NCBI RefSeq assembly: GCF_051401765.1 | Contig: NW_027480422.1 | Coordinates: 10,372,001-10,436,000 of the forward strand | Source: Calliopsis andreniformis | Lineage: Eukaryota; Arthropoda; Insecta; Hymenoptera; Andrenidae | Length of the DNA: 64,000 nt | Reading direction: 5' to 3' | Shown: piece after piece, positions 12,463 through 25,770 of the stretch | Layout of the letters: each line of letters opens with the position of its first letter | Numbering within the stretch: the first letter of the stretch is position 1 | Position numbers and translations under genes: made by a program | The notes under the pieces: model-generated | What the model saw: only the letters and a program-made list of their open reading frames with translations | What the model was told of the DNA's origin: nothing | Database searches by the model: none

Positions 12463-13383
12463 GAGTTGTTCTCTAAGGCCCTAACTATTCGGCCTGGTGG
12501 ACCAACGCCCTAGAGCGAAGCCTAGGTTGCACGGAACGTAGAAATGCCCATTACTTTCACACTGGTTGTAATTATTCCTGTTAGACGATGGAATAACTCT
12601 TGTATTTTTATTTTATTTTGTGCTTCTGGCGTTGACTTCTAAGGCCGTAGCTATTCGATGTGGTGGAGCAATGCCCTAGAGTGAAGCCTAGGTTGCCCGG
12701 AACGTAGAAATGACGATACCATTCACACTGGTTGCAATTATTCCTGTTATACACGGGAAAAACTGTTGTATTTATATTGTTTTTTATGCTTCTGGCGTTG
12801 ACTGCCTGGGCCCTAACTATTCTATCTGGAGGAGCAACGCCCTAGAGTGAAGCCTAGGTTGCCCGTCTCGTAGAAATGACCATATCTTTCACACTGGTTG
12901 TAATTATTCCTGTTATACGATGGAAAAACTGTTGTACATATATCGTATTTTATGCTTCTGGCATTGACTTCTTAGGCCCTAACTATTCGATATGGCGGAG
13001 CAACGCCCTAGGGTGAAGCCTAGGTTGCCCGGAACGTAGAAATGACCATAACTATCAGACTGGTTGCAATTATTCGTTTTATACGATGGAAAGACTGTTC
13101 TATTTATATTGTATTTTATAGTTATGGCGTTGTCTTCTAGGGCCGTAGCTATTCGATGTGGTTGCGCAACGCCCTAGACTGAAGCCTAGGTTGCCCGGAA
13201 CGTAGAAATGACCATTACTTCCACACTGTTTGCAATTATTCATATCATACAGTGGAAAAACTGTTGTATTTATATGGCATTTTATGCTTCTGGCATTGAC
13301 TTCTAAGGCCCTAACTATTCGATGTGGTGGAGCAACGCCCTAGAGTGAAGCCTACGTTGCGCGGAACGTAGAAATGACCATAG
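12463..13383 (+). repeat. Satellite monomers, partly duplicated at 36181-36707
   Basis: Bases 12463-12635 repeat 10473-10645 (offset 1990). From about 12949 to 13475 the sequence is shared with 36181-36707 at offset 23232, with the rare variants ATATGGCGGAGC, GACTGTTCTA, GTGGTTGCGCAACGCC, CATATCATACAGTGG and TATATGGCATTTTATGC. Confidence 0.8.
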
Positions 13384-14710
13384 CTTTCACACTGGTTGCA
13401 ATTATTCCTGTTATGCAAGGGAAAAACTGTTGTATTTATATTGTATTTTATGCTTCTGGCGTTGACTTGTTAGGCCCTAACTATACGATCTGGTGGAGCA
13501 ACGCCCTAGAGTGAAGCCTAGGTTGCCCCGAATGTAGAAATGACCATCACTTTCACAATGGTTGCAGTTATTCTTGTTATACGATGGAAAAACTGTTGTA
13601 TTTATTATGTATTTTATGCCTCTGGCGTTGACTCCTAAGGCCGTAGCTATTCGATGTGGTGGAGCAACGCCCTAGAGTGAAGCCTAGGTTGCCCGGAACG
13701 TAGAAAAGACCATGTCTTTCACACTGGTTGCAATTATTACTGTTATACGATGGAAAAACTGTTGTATTTATATTACATTTTAAGCTGCAGACGTTGGCTT
13801 CTAAGGCAGTAGCTATTCGAAGTTGTGGAGAAACGCCCTAGAGTGAAGCCTAGGTTGCCCGGAAAGTAGAAATGACCATTACCTCCGCACTGTTAGCAAT
13901 TATTCATTTTATACAATGGAAAAACTGTTGTATTAATATTGTTTTTTATAGTTATGGCGTTGACTTCTAAGGCCGTAGCTATTCGATGTGGTTGCGCAAC
14001 GCCCTAGAGTGAAGCCTAGGTTGCCCGGAACGTAGAAATGACCATTACTTCCACACTGTTTGCAATTATTCATATCATACAGTGGAAAAACTGTTGTATT
14101 TATATGGCATTTTATGCTTCTGGCATTGACTTCTAAGGCCCTAACTATTCGATGTGGTGGAGCAACGCCCTAGAGTGAAGCCTAGGTTGCCCGGAACGTA
14201 TAAATGACCATAGCTTTCATACTGGTTGCAATTATTCGTTTTATACGATGGGAAAGCTGTTGTATTTATTTTGTATTCGGTGCTCCTGGCGTTGACTTCT
14301 TAGGCCCTAGCTATTGGATCTCGTGGAACAACGCCCTAGAGTGAAGCCTAGTTTGCCCGGAACGTAGTAATGACCATAACATTCATACTGGTTGCAATTA
14401 TACGTTTTATACGATGGAAAAACTGTTGTATTTTTACTTTATTTTATGCTTCTAGCGTTGACTTCTAAGTCCCTAGCTAATCGATGTGGTGGAGCAACGC
14501 CCTAGAGTGAAGCCTAGGTTGCGCGGAACGTAGAAATGACCATACCTTTCACACTGGTTGCAATTATTCCTGTTATACAAGGGAAAAACTGTTGTATTTA
14601 TATTGTATTTTATGCTTCTGGCGTTGACTTCCTGGGCCCTAACTATTCTATCTGGAGGATCAACGACCTGGAGTGATTCCTAGGTTGCCTGGAATGCAGA
14701 AATAACCATC
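13384..14710 (+). repeat. 8-monomer block shared with 33794-35120
   Basis: Collinear at offset 20410 (123 monomers minus 8 bp). Shared rare variants are TTATGCAAGGG, CTATACGATCTGG, TCACAATGGTTGCAG, TTTATTATGTATTTTATGCC, GAAAAGACCATGTC, AAGGCAGTAGC, CTGTTAGCAATTATTC, TATTCGGTGCTCC and GAGTGATTCCTAGG. Roughly a dozen differences are visible, so this is older than the 1-1490 duplicate. Confidence 0.85.
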
Positions 14711-16591
14711 ACTTTCACACAGGTGGCAATTATTCCTGTTATACGATGGACAAACTGTTGGATTTTTAATGTACTTTATGCTTCTGGCGTTGACTTCTAA
14801 GGCCCTATGTATTCGATCTGGTGGAGCAATGTCTCAGTGTTAAGTCTAGGATGCCCGGAACGCAGAAATGGCCATTACTTTCACACTGGTTGCAATTACT
14901 CATTTTATGCGATGGAAAAACTGTTGTACATATATCGTATTTTATGCTTCTAGCATTGACTTCTTAGGCCCTAACTATTCGATATGGTGGAGCAACGCCC
15001 TAGAGTGAAGCCTAGGTTGCCCGAAACGTAGAAATGACCATAACTATCAGACTGGTTGCAATTATTCGTTTTATGAGATGGGAAGACTGTTGTATTTATA
15101 TTGTATTTTATAGCTATGGCGTTGTCTTCTAGGGCCGTAGCTATTCGATGTGGTTGAGCAACGCCCTAGACTGAAACATAGGTTGCCCGATACGTAGAAA
15201 TGGCCATTACTTCCACACTGTTTGCAATTATTCGTATTATACAGTGGAACAACTGTTGTATTTTTATGGCATTTTATGTTTCTTGCTTTGACTTCTGAGG
15301 CCCTAACTATTCGATGTGGTGGAGCAACGCCCTAGAGCGAAGCCTAGGCTGCCCGGAACGTAGAAGTGACCATAGCTTTCACACTGGTTGCATTTATTCC
15401 TGTTATACAAGGGAAAAACTGTTGCATTTATATTGTATTTTATGCTTCTGGCGTTGACTTCTTAGGCCCTAACTATTCGATCTGGTGGAGCATGGCCCTA
15501 GAGTGAAGCCTAGGTTGCCCGGAACGTAGAAATGACCATGTCTTTCACACTGGTTGCAAATATTCGTGTTATACGATGGAAAAACTGTTGTATTTATATT
15601 ATATTGTATGCTTCAGACGTTGACTTCTAAGGCCGTAGCTATTCGATGTGGTGGAGAAATGCCCTAGAGTGAAGCCTAGGTTGCCCGGAAAGTAGAAATG
15701 ACCATTACCTCCACACTGTTTGCAATTATTCATTTTATACAATGGAAAAACTGTTGTATTTATATTGTTTTTTATAGTTATGGCGTTGACTTCTAAGGCC
15801 GTAGCTATTCGATGTGGTGGAGCAATGCCCTAGAGTGAAGCCTAGGATGCCCGCAACGTAGAAATGACCATATCTTTCACACTGTTTGCAATTATTCCTG
15901 TTATACGATTGAAAAACTGTTTTATCTATATTGTGTTTTATGCTTCTGGCGTTGACTTCTAAGGCCGCAGCTAATCGATGTGGTGGAGAAACGCCCTAGA
16001 GTGAAGCCTAGATTGCCCGGAAAGTAGAAATGACCATACCTTTCACACTGGTTGCAATTATTCCTGTTATACGATGGAAAAGCTGTTGTATTTGTATTGT
16101 ATTTTATGCTTCTGGCGTAGACTTCTTAGGCCCTATCTATTCGATCTGGTGGAGCAACGCCCTAGGGTGAAGCCTAGGTTGCCCGGAACGTAGAAATGAC
16201 CATACCTTTCACACTGGTTGCAATTATTCCTGTTATACAAGGGAAAAACTGTTGTATTTATATTGTATTTTATGCTTCCGGCGTTGACTTCCTGGGACCT
16301 AACTATTCTATCTGGAGGAGCAACGCCCTAGAGTGAAGCCTAGGTTGCCCGGAATGCAGAAATGACCATCACTTTCACACTGGTGGCAATTATTCCTGTT
16401 ATACGATGGAGACTGTTGTATTTTTAATGTACTTTATGCTTCTGGCGTTGACTTCTAAGGCCCTATGTATTCGATCTGGTGGAGCAATGCCTCAGTGTTA
16501 AGTCTAGGATGCCCGGAACGTAGAAATGGCCGTTACTTTCACACTGGTAGCAATTACTCATTTTATACGATGGAAAAACTGTTGTACATAT
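14711..16591 (+). repeat. Mosaic of satellite monomers
   Basis: About eleven monomers assembled from segments seen elsewhere: 15773-16118 is shared with 5820-6165, about 16144-16426 with 11332-11614 (offset 4812), and the monomer with TTTTTAATGTACTTTATGC at 16421 with the one at 14763. No single higher-order period fits. Nothing other than satellite is present. Confidence 0.8.
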
Positions 16592-18081
16592 ATCGTATTT
16601 TATGCTTCTGGCATTGACTTCTTAGGCCATAACTATTCGATCTGGTGGAGCAACGCCATAGCGTGAAGCCTAGGTTGCCCGGAACGTAGAAATAACCATT
16701 ACTTCCACACTGTTTGCAATTATTCGTGTTATACAAGGGAATAACTGTTGTATTTATACTGCAGTTTATGCTTCTGGCGTTGACTTCTTGGTCCCTAACT
16801 ATTCGATCTGGCGGAACAACGCCCTAGAGTGAATCCTACGTTGCCCGGAACGTAGAAATGACCATCACTTTCACACTGGTTGCAATTATTCCGGTTATAC
16901 GATGGAGAAACTGTTGGATCTATTTTGTATTTTATGCTTCTGCCGTTGACTTCTTAGGTCCTAACTATTGGATCTGGTGGAGCAACGCCCTCTGGTGAAG
17001 CCCAGGTTGCCCGGAACGTAGAAATGACCATAACTTTCATACTGATTGCAATTATTCGTATTACACGATGGAAAATCTGTTGTATTTATATTGTATTTTA
17101 ACCTTCTGGCGTTGGCTTCTAAGGCCGTAGCTATTCGATGTGGTGCACCAACGCCCTGGAGTGAAGCCTAGGTTGCCCTGATCGTAGAAATGACCATATC
17201 TTTCATACTGATTGCAATTATTCGTATTATACGATGGAAAATCTGTTGTATTTATATTGTATTTTAACCTTCTGGCGTTGACTTCTAAGGCCGTAGCTGT
17301 TCGATCTGGTGGAGCAACGCCCTAGAGAGAAGCCTAGGTTGCCCGGAACGTAGAAATGACCATTAGGTTCAGGCATGTTGCAATTGTTCCTGTTATACGA
17401 TGAAAGAACTGTTGCATTGTTATTGTGTTTTATGCGTCTGGAGATGTTTTCTCAGGCCCTAACTATTCGACCTGGTGGACCAACGCCAAAGAGTGAAGCC
17501 TAGGTTACCCGGAACGTAGAAATGACCAGTACTTTCACACTGGTTGCAATTATTCGTATTATACGATGGAAAAACTGTTGTATTTATATTGTATTTTATG
17601 CTTCTGGTGTAGACTTCTTAGGCCGTAGCTATTCGAACTGGAGGAGCAACGCCATAGAGTTAAGTCTAGGATGCCCGGAACGTAGAAATGGCCATTGCTT
17701 TCACACTGGTTGCATTTATTCGTTTGATACGATGGAAAAGCTCTTGTACATATATCGTATTTTAAGCTTCTGGCGTTGACTTCTTAGGCCCTAACTATTG
17801 GATCTGGTGGAGCAACGCCTCGAGTGAAGCCTAGGTTGCCCGGAACGTAGAAATGACCATAACCTTCATACTGATTGCAATTATTCGTTTTATACGATGG
17901 AAAAACTGTTATATTTATATTGTATTTTAACATTCTGGCGTTGACTTCTAAGGCTGTAGCTATTCGATGTGGTGCAGCAACGCCCTGGAGTGAAGCCTAG
18001 GTTGCCCTGATCGTAGAAATGACCATATCTTTCACACTGGTTGCAATTATTCCTGTTATACGATGGAAAAACTGTTGTATT
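16592..18081 (+). repeat. Second copy of the 1-1490 block
   Basis: Collinear with 1-1490 at offset 16591, about 100 monomers minus 9 bp. The left junction sits inside a monomer (ATCGTATTTTATGC) shared with many copies, so the exact breakpoint is hidden. The right end is at the CTGTTGTATTT segment, where this copy has ATATTGCAG and the first copy has GTATTGTAT. Very high identity over nine monomers, against clear divergence of neighbouring monomers, supports duplication of a segment rather than independent similarity. Confidence 0.9.
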
Positions 18082-19499
18082 TATATTGCAGTTTATGCTT
18101 ATGGCGTTGACTTCTTAGTCCCTAACTATTCGATCTGGTGGAGCAACGCCCAAGAGTGAAGTCTAGGTTGCACGGAACGTAGAAATGCCCATTTCTTTCA
18201 CACTGGTTGTAATTATTCCTGTTATACGATGGAATAACTGCTCTATTATTATTTTATTTTATGCTTCTGGCGTTGACTTCTTAGGCCCTAACTATTGGAT
18301 CTGGTGGAGGAACGCCCTAGAGTGAAGCCTAGGTTGCCCGGAACGTGGAAATGACCATCACGTTCACATTTGTTGCAATTATTCCCGTTATACGATGGAA
18401 AAACTGTTGTATTTTTATTGTATTTTATGTTTCGGGCGTTGACTTCTAAGGCCTTAGCTATTCTATCTGGTGGAGCAACGCCCTAGGGTGAAGCCTAGGT
18501 CGCCCGGAACGTAGAAATGACCATACTTTTCACACTGGTTGCAATTATGCCAGTTATACGATGGTAAAACTGTTGTATTTTAATTGTATTTTATGCGTCT
18601 GGAGTTGTTTTCTAAGGCCCCGACTATTCGACCTGGTGGAGCAAAGCCCTAGAGTGACGTCTAGGTTGCACGGAACGTAGAAATGTCCATTTCTTTCACA
18701 CTGGTTGTAATTATTCCTGTTATACGATGGAATAACTGCTCTATTTTTATTTTATTTTATGCTTCTCGCGTTGACTTTTAAGGCCCTAGATATACGATCT
18801 GGTGGAGCATCGCCCTAGGGTGAAGCCTAGGTTGCCCGGAACGTAGAAATGACCATATCTTTCACAGTGTTTGCAATTATTCCTGTTATACGATTGAAAA
18901 ACTGTTGTATTTATATTGTATTTTATGCTTCTGGCGTTGACTTCTAAGGTCCTAACTATTGGATCTGTTGGAGCAACGCCCTAGGGTGAAGCCTAGGTTG
19001 CCCGGAACGTAGAAATGACCATACCTTTCACACTGGTTGCAATTATTCCTGTAATACGATGGAAAAGCTGTTGTATTTGTATTGTATTTTATGCTTCTGG
19101 CGTAGGCTTCTTAGGCCCAAACTATTCGATCTGGTGGAACGACGACCTAGAGTGAAGCCTAGGTTGCCCGTATCGTAGAAATGACCATATATTTCACACT
19201 GATTGCAATTATTCCTGTTATACAAGGGAAAAACTGTTGTATTTATATTGTATTTTATGCTCCTGGCGTTGACTTCTTAGGCCCTAACTATTCGATCTGG
19301 TCGAGCAACGCCCTAGAGTGAAGCCTAGGTTGCCCGGAATGCAGAAATGACTATCACTTTCACACTGGTGGCAATTATTCCTGTTATACGATGGAAAAAC
19401 TTTTGTATTTATATTGTATTTTATGCTTCTGGCGTTGACTTCTAAGGTCCTAGCTATTGGATCTGGTGGAGCAACGCCCTAGAGTTAAGCCTAGGTTGC
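18082..19499 (+). repeat. Satellite monomers without a clear higher-order repeat
   Basis: About 8.5 monomers in regular phase. Variants ACTGCTCTATT and CCCATTTCTTTCACAC appear at about 18185 and 18684 and recur in the 49-62 kb part of the window. I see no multi-monomer duplicate inside this stretch and no gene; the minus-strand frame at 19043-19225 is not coding. Confidence 0.8.
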
Positions 19500-20850
19500 C
19501 CGGAATTTGGAAATGACCATGTCTTTCACACTGGTTTCAGTTATTCCTGTTATACGATGGGAAAACTGTTGTATTTATATTATATTTTATGCTTCAGACG
19601 TTGTCTTCTAAGGCCGTAGCTATTCGATGTGGTGGAGCAACGCCCTAGAGTGAAGCCTAGGTTGCCCGGAACGTAGAAATGGCCATAACTATCAGACTGG
19701 ATGCAATTATTCATTTTATACAATGGAAAAACTGTTGTATTTATATTGTATTTTATAGTTTTGGCGTTGTCTTCGAGGGCCGTAGCTGTTCGATGTGGTT
19801 GAGCAACGCCCTAGAGTGAAGCCTAGGTTGCCCGGAACGTAGAATTGACCATAGCTTTCACACTGGTTGCAATTATTCCTCTTATACAAGGGAAAAACTG
19901 TTGTATTTATATTGTATTTTATGCTTCTGCCGTTGACTTCTTAGGCCCTAACTATTCGATCTGGTAGAGCAACGCCCTAGAGTGAAGCCTAGGTTGCCCG
20001 GAATGTAGAAATGACCATCACTTTCACACTGGTTGCAATTATTCTTGTTATACGATGGAAAAACAGTTATATTTATCTTGTATTTTATGACTCTGGTGTT
20101 GACTCCTAAGACCGTAGCTATTCGATGTCGTGGAGCAACGCCCTAGAGAGAAGCGTAGGTTGCCAGCAACGTAGAAATGACCATACCTTTCACACTGTTT
20201 GCAATTATTCCCGTTATACGATGGAAAAGCTGTTGTAGCTGTATTGTATTTTACGCTTCTGGCGTAGACTTCTTAGGTCCTAACTATTCGATCTGGTGGA
20301 ACGACGGCCTAGAGTGAAGCCTATGTTGCCCGTGTCGTAGAAATGACCATATATTTCACACAGGTTGCATATATTCCTGTTATACGATGGAAAAACTGTT
20401 GTATTTCTATTGTATTTTATGCTTCTGGCGTTGATTTCTTAGGCGCTAACTATTAGATCTGGTGGAGCAACGCCCTAGAGAGAAGCCTAGATTGCCCGGA
20501 ACGTAGAAATGACCATTACCTTCTGGCTTGTTACAATTGTTCCTGTTATACGATGGACAAACTGTTGGATTTTTATTGTACTTTATGCTTCTGGCGCTGA
20601 CTTCTTAGGCCCTAACTATTGGATCTGGTGGAGCAACGCCTAGGGTGAAGCCTAGGTTGCCCGGAACGTAGAAATGACCATAACTTTCATACTGATTGCA
20701 ACTATTCGTTTTATACGATGGAAAAACTGTTGTACTTATATTGTATGTTATGCCTCTGGCGTTGACACCTAAGGCCGTAACTATTCGATGTGGTGGAGCA
20801 ACGACCTAGCGTGAAGCCTAGGTTGCCCGGAACGTAGAAATGTCCATAAC
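19500..20850 (+). repeat. Block shared with 22650-24000, one internal monomer exchanged
   Basis: Offset starts at 3152 (19 monomers minus 2), becomes 2986 after the monomer carrying TATGACTCTGG region is skipped, and returns to 3151 after an extra monomer in the downstream copy. Shared variants are ATGGCCATAACTATCAGACTGG in two halves, TTCGAGGGCCGTAGC, GAATTGACCATAGC, GTCGTGGAGC, GCGTAGGTTGCCAGC, GTTGTAGCTGT, TTCTGGCTTGTT and GGCGCTGACTTC. Confidence 0.8.
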
Positions 20851-22649
20851 TTTCACACTGTTTGCAATTATTCCTGTTATACGGTGAAAAAACTGTTCTA
20901 CTTTTATTGTATTTTATGCTACAGGCGTTGACTTCTAAGGCCGTAGCTAATCGATGTGGTGGGGCAACGCCCTAGAGTGAAGCCTAGGTTGCCCGGAACG
21001 CAGAAATGGCCATTACTTTCTCGCTGGTTGCAATTATTCCTTTTATACGATGGAAAAACTGTTGTATTTTTACTTTATTTTATGCTTCTGGTGTTGACTT
21101 CTAAGGCCCTACCTATTCGATCTGGTGTAGCAACGCCCTAGAGTGAAGCCTAGGTTGCCCGGGACGTAGAAATGACCATCACCTTCACACTGGTTGTAAT
21201 TATTCCTGTTATACGATGGAATAACTGTTGTATTAATTTTGTATTTTATGCTTCAGACGTTGTCTTCTAAGGCCGTAGCTATTCGATGTGGTGGAGAAAC
21301 GCCCTAGAGTGAAGCCTAGGTTGCCCGGAAAGTAGAAATGACCATTACCTCCACACTGTTTGCAATTATTCATTTTATACAATGGAAAAACTGTTGTATT
21401 TATATTGTTTTTTATAGTTATGGCCTTGACTTCTAAGGCCGTAGCTATTCCATGTGGTGGAGCATTGCCCTAGAGTGAAGCCTAGGATGCCCGCAACTTA
21501 GAAATGACCATACCTTTCACACTGGTTGCAATAATTCCTGTTATACGATGGAAAAGCTGTTGTATTTGTATTGTATTTTATGCTTCTGGCGTAGACTTCT
21601 TAGGCGCTAACTATTCGATCTGGTGGGACGACGCCCTAAAGTGAAGCCTAGGTGGCCCGTATCGTAGAAATGACCATATATTTCACACTCGTTGCAATTA
21701 TTCCTGTTACACGATGGAAAAACTGTTGTATTTCTATTGTATTTTATGCTTCTGGCGTTGACTTCTTAGGCCCTAAATATTCGATCTGGTGGAGCAACGC
21801 CCTAGAGAGAAGCCTAGATTGCCCGGAACGTAGAAATGACCAATACCTTCTGGCTTGTTGCAATTATTCCTGTTATACGATGAAAAAACTGTTGTATTTT
21901 TGTTGTATTTCATGCGTCTGGAGTTGTTTTCTAAGGCCCGAACTATTCGATGTGGTGGAGCAACGCCCTAGAGCGAAACCTAGGTTGCCCGGAACGTAGA
22001 AATGACCATTAGTTTCACACTGGATGCAATTGTTCCTGTTATACGATGGACAAACTGTTGGATTTTTATTGTACTTTATGCTTCTGGCGTTGACTTCTTA
22101 GGCCCTAACTATTGGATCTGGTGGAGCAACGCCTAGGGTGAAGCCTAGGTTTCCTGGAACGTAGAAATGACCATAACCTTCATACTGATTGCAACTATTC
22201 GTTTTATACGATGGAAAAACTGTTGTACTTATATTGCATGTTATGCCTCTGGCGTTGACTCCTAAGGCCGTAGCTATTCGATGTGGTGGAGCAACGTCCT
22301 AGCGTGAAGCCTGGGTTGCCCGGAACGTAGGAACAACCATTACTTCCACACTCTTTGCAATTATTCATTTTATACAATGGACAAACTGTGGTATTTATAA
22401 TGTATTTTTTGCTTCTGGCGTTGACTTCTTAGGCCCTAACTATTCGATCTGGTGGAGCAACGCCCTAGAGTGAAGCCTAGGTTGCCCGGAATGTAGAAAT
22501 GACCATCACTTTCACACTGGTTGCAATTATTCCTGTTATACGATGGAAAAACTGTTGTATTTATATTGTGTTTTAGGCTTCTGGCGTTGACTTCTAAGGC
22601 TCTAACAATTCGATCTGGTGGCGCAACGCACTAGAGTGAAGCCTAGGTT
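20851..22649 (+). repeat. Satellite monomers between the two 19.5/22.6 kb copies
   Basis: Eleven monomers in phase. Some are close to those in the flanking copies (the TTTTTATTGTACTTTATGC monomer near 22060), suggesting one larger unit of about 19 monomers, but the middle does not align. The one-base-short GCAACGCCTAGGG occurs near 20634 and 22132. Open frames at 20956 and 21652 are not genes. Confidence 0.75.
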
Positions 22650-24000
22650 GCCCGGAATGTGGAAATGACCATGTCTTTCACACTGGTTGCAGTTATTCCT
22701 GTTATACGATGGAAAAACTGTTGTATTTATATTATATTTTATGCTTCAGACGTTGTCTTCTAAGGCCGTAGCTATTCGATGTGGTGGAGCAACGCCCTAG
22801 AGTGAAGCCTAGGTTGCCCGGAACGTAGAAATGGCCATAACTATCAGACTGGTTGCAATTATTCGTTTTATACGATGGAAAGACTGTTGTATTTATATTG
22901 TATTTTATAGTTTTGGCGTTGTCTTCGAGGGCCGTAGCTGTTCGATGTGGTTGAGCAACGCCCTAGAGTGAAGCCTAGGTTGCCCGGAACGTAGAATTGA
23001 CCATAGCTTTCACACTGGTTGCAATTATTCCTCTTATACAAGGGAAAAACTGTTGTATTTATCTTGTATTTTATGCCTCTGGCGTTGACTCTTAAGGCCG
23101 TAGCTATTCGATGTCGTGGAGCAACGCCCTAGAGAGAAGCGTAGGTTGCCAGCAACGTAGAAATGACCATACCTTTCACACTGTTTGCAATTATTCCTGT
23201 TATACGATTGAAAAACTGTTGTATTTATATTGTATTTTATGCTTCTGGCGTTGACTTCTAAGGCCGCAGCTATTCGATGTGGTGGAGCAACGCCCTGGAG
23301 TGAAGCCTAGGTTGCCCGGAACGTAGAAATGACCATACCATTCACACTGGTTGCAATTATTCCCGTTATACGATGGAAAAGCTGTTGTAGCTGTTTTGTA
23401 TTTTACGCTTCTGGCGTAGACTTCTTAGGTCCTAACAATTCGATGTGGTGGAACGACGCCCTAGAGTGAAGCCTATGTTGCCCGTGTCGTAGAAATGACC
23501 ATATATTTCACACTGGTTGCAAATATTCCTGTTATACGATGGAAAAACTGTTGTATTTCTATTGTATTTTATGCTTCTGGCGTTGATTTCTTAGGCGCTA
23601 ACTATTAGATCTGGTGGAGCAACGCCCTAGAGAGAAGCCTAGATTGCCCGGAACGTAGAAATGACCATTACCTTCTGGCTTGTTGCAATTGTTCCTGTTA
23701 TACGATGGACAAACTGTTGGATTTTTATTGTACTTTATGCTTCTGGCGCTGACTTCTTAGGCCCTAACTATTGGATCTGGTGGAGCAACTCTTAGGGTGA
23801 AGCCTAGGTTGCCCGGAACGTAGAAATGACCACAACCTTCATACTGATTGCAACTATTCGTTTTATACGATGGAAAAACTGTTGTACTTATATTGTATGT
23901 TATGCCTCTGGCGTTGACACCTAAGGCCGTAACTATTCGATGTGGTGGAGCAACGACCTAGCGTGAAGCCTAGGTTGCCCGGAACGTAGGAATAACCATT
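22650..24000 (+). repeat. Second copy of the 19500-20850 block
   Basis: Same order of distinctive monomers as 19500-20850, but it lacks one monomer near 23050 and has one extra near 23210-23380. Whole-monomer gain and loss in an otherwise matching block is the expected product of out-of-register exchange. Confidence 0.8.
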
Positions 24001-24589
24001 ACTTCCACACTGTTTGCAATTGTTCCTGTTATACGATGGAGAAACTGTTGTATTTGTATTGTATTTTATGCTTCTGGCGTTGACTTCTGAGGCCGTAACT
24101 ATTCGATGTGGTGGAGCAATGCCCTAGAGTGAAGCCTAGGATGGCCGCAACGTAGAAATGACCATATCTTTCACACTGTTTGCAATTATTCCTGTTATAC
24201 GATTGAAAAACTGTTGTATTTATATTGTATTTTATGCTTCTGGCGTTGACTTCTAAGGCCCTAACTATTCGATCTGGTGGACCAACGCCCTAGAGTGAAG
24301 CCTTGGTTGCCCGGAACGTGGAAATGACCGTCACTTTGACACTGGTTGCAATTATTCCCGTTATACGCTGGAAAAACTGTTGTATTTTTACTGCATTTTA
24401 CGTTTCGGGCGCCGACTTCTAAGACCCTATCTATTCGATCTGGTGGAGCAACGCCCTAGAGTGAAGCCTGGGTGGCCCGTAACGTGGAAATGACCATCAC
24501 TTTCACACTGGTTGCAATTGTTCCCGGTATACGATGGAAAAATTGTTGCATTTATATTGTATTTTATGCTTCTGGCATTGACTTTTAAG
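24001..24589 (+). repeat. Boundary monomers leading into a distinct subfamily
   Basis: Here the common types give way to a subfamily with CGTTTCGGGCGCCGACTTC, GACCGTCACTTTGACAC and TTATACGCTGG. These variants then recur only between about 24.3 and 33.5 kb. Confidence 0.7.
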
Positions 24590-25770
24590 GCCCTAACTAT
24601 TCGATTTGGTGGAGCAACGCCCTAGAGTGGAGCCTAGGTTGCCTGAAACGTAGAAATGTCCATTACTTTCACAGTGGTTGCAATTATTCATGCTATTCGA
24701 TGGAAAAGGTGTTGTATTTTTATTGTATTTTATGCTCCTGGGGTTGACTTCTAAGTTCCTAGCTATTCGATCTCGTGGGCCTACGTCGAAGAGTGAAGCC
24801 TATGTTGCCCGCAACGTAGAAATGACCATGATTTTCACACTTGTTGCAATTACTCCTGTTATACGATGGAAAAACTGTTATACTTTTATCGTATTTTATG
24901 CATTGGGCATTGACTTCTATGGCCCTACCTCTTCGAGCTGGTGGAGCAACGCCCTAGATTCAAGCCTAGATTGCGCGGAACGTAGATATGACCATTACTT
25001 TCACACTGGTTGCAATTATTCGTTTTATACGATGGAAAAACTGTTATATCTTTAACGTATTTTATGCTTCGGGCATTGACTTCTATGGCCCTACCTCTTC
25101 GATCTGGTGGAGCATCGCCCTCGAGTGAAGCCTAGGTTGCCCCGTACGTTGAAATGACCATAACTTTCATACTGGTGGCAATTACTCCTGTTATACGACG
25201 GAAATACTGTTATATCTTTAACGTATTTTATGCTTCGGGCATTGACTTCTATGGCCCTACCTCTTCGATATGGTGGAGCAACGCCCTAGATTCAAGCCTA
25301 GATTGCCCGGAACGTAGATATGACCATTACTTTCACACTGGTTGCAATTATTCGTTTTATACGATGGAAAAACTGTTGTATTTATTTTGTATTTGGTGCT
25401 TCTGGCGTTGACTTCTTAGGCCCTAACTATTGGATCTGGTGGATCAACGCCCTAGAGTGAAGCATAGGTGGCCCGGAACGTGGAAATGACCATCACTTTC
25501 ACACTGGTTGCAATTATTCCCGTTATACGATGGAAAAACTGTTGTATTTATATTGTATTTTATGCTTCTGGCGTTGACTTTTAAGGCCCTAACTATTCCA
25601 TGTGGTGTAGCAACGCCCTAGAGTGAAGCCTAGGTTGACGGGAGCGTAGAAATGACCATTACCTTCACACTGTTTGGAATTATTCCTGTTATACGATGGA
25701 AAACTGTTGGATTTTTATTGTATTTTATGCTTCTGGCGTTGACTTCTAAGGCCGTAGCTATTCGATGTGC
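24590..25770 (+). repeat. 7-monomer block, first of three copies
   Basis: Matches 29070-30250 (offset 4480, then 4481 after a one-base insertion in the later copies, CATGTTCCATTAC) and 31062-32102. The hallmark monomers carry TCGGGCATTGACTTCTATGG with CCCTACCTCTTCGA, and GATTCAAGCCTAGATTG. The three copies are nearly identical. Open frames here are by-products of the lost TGA and TAA in these monomers. Confidence 0.85.
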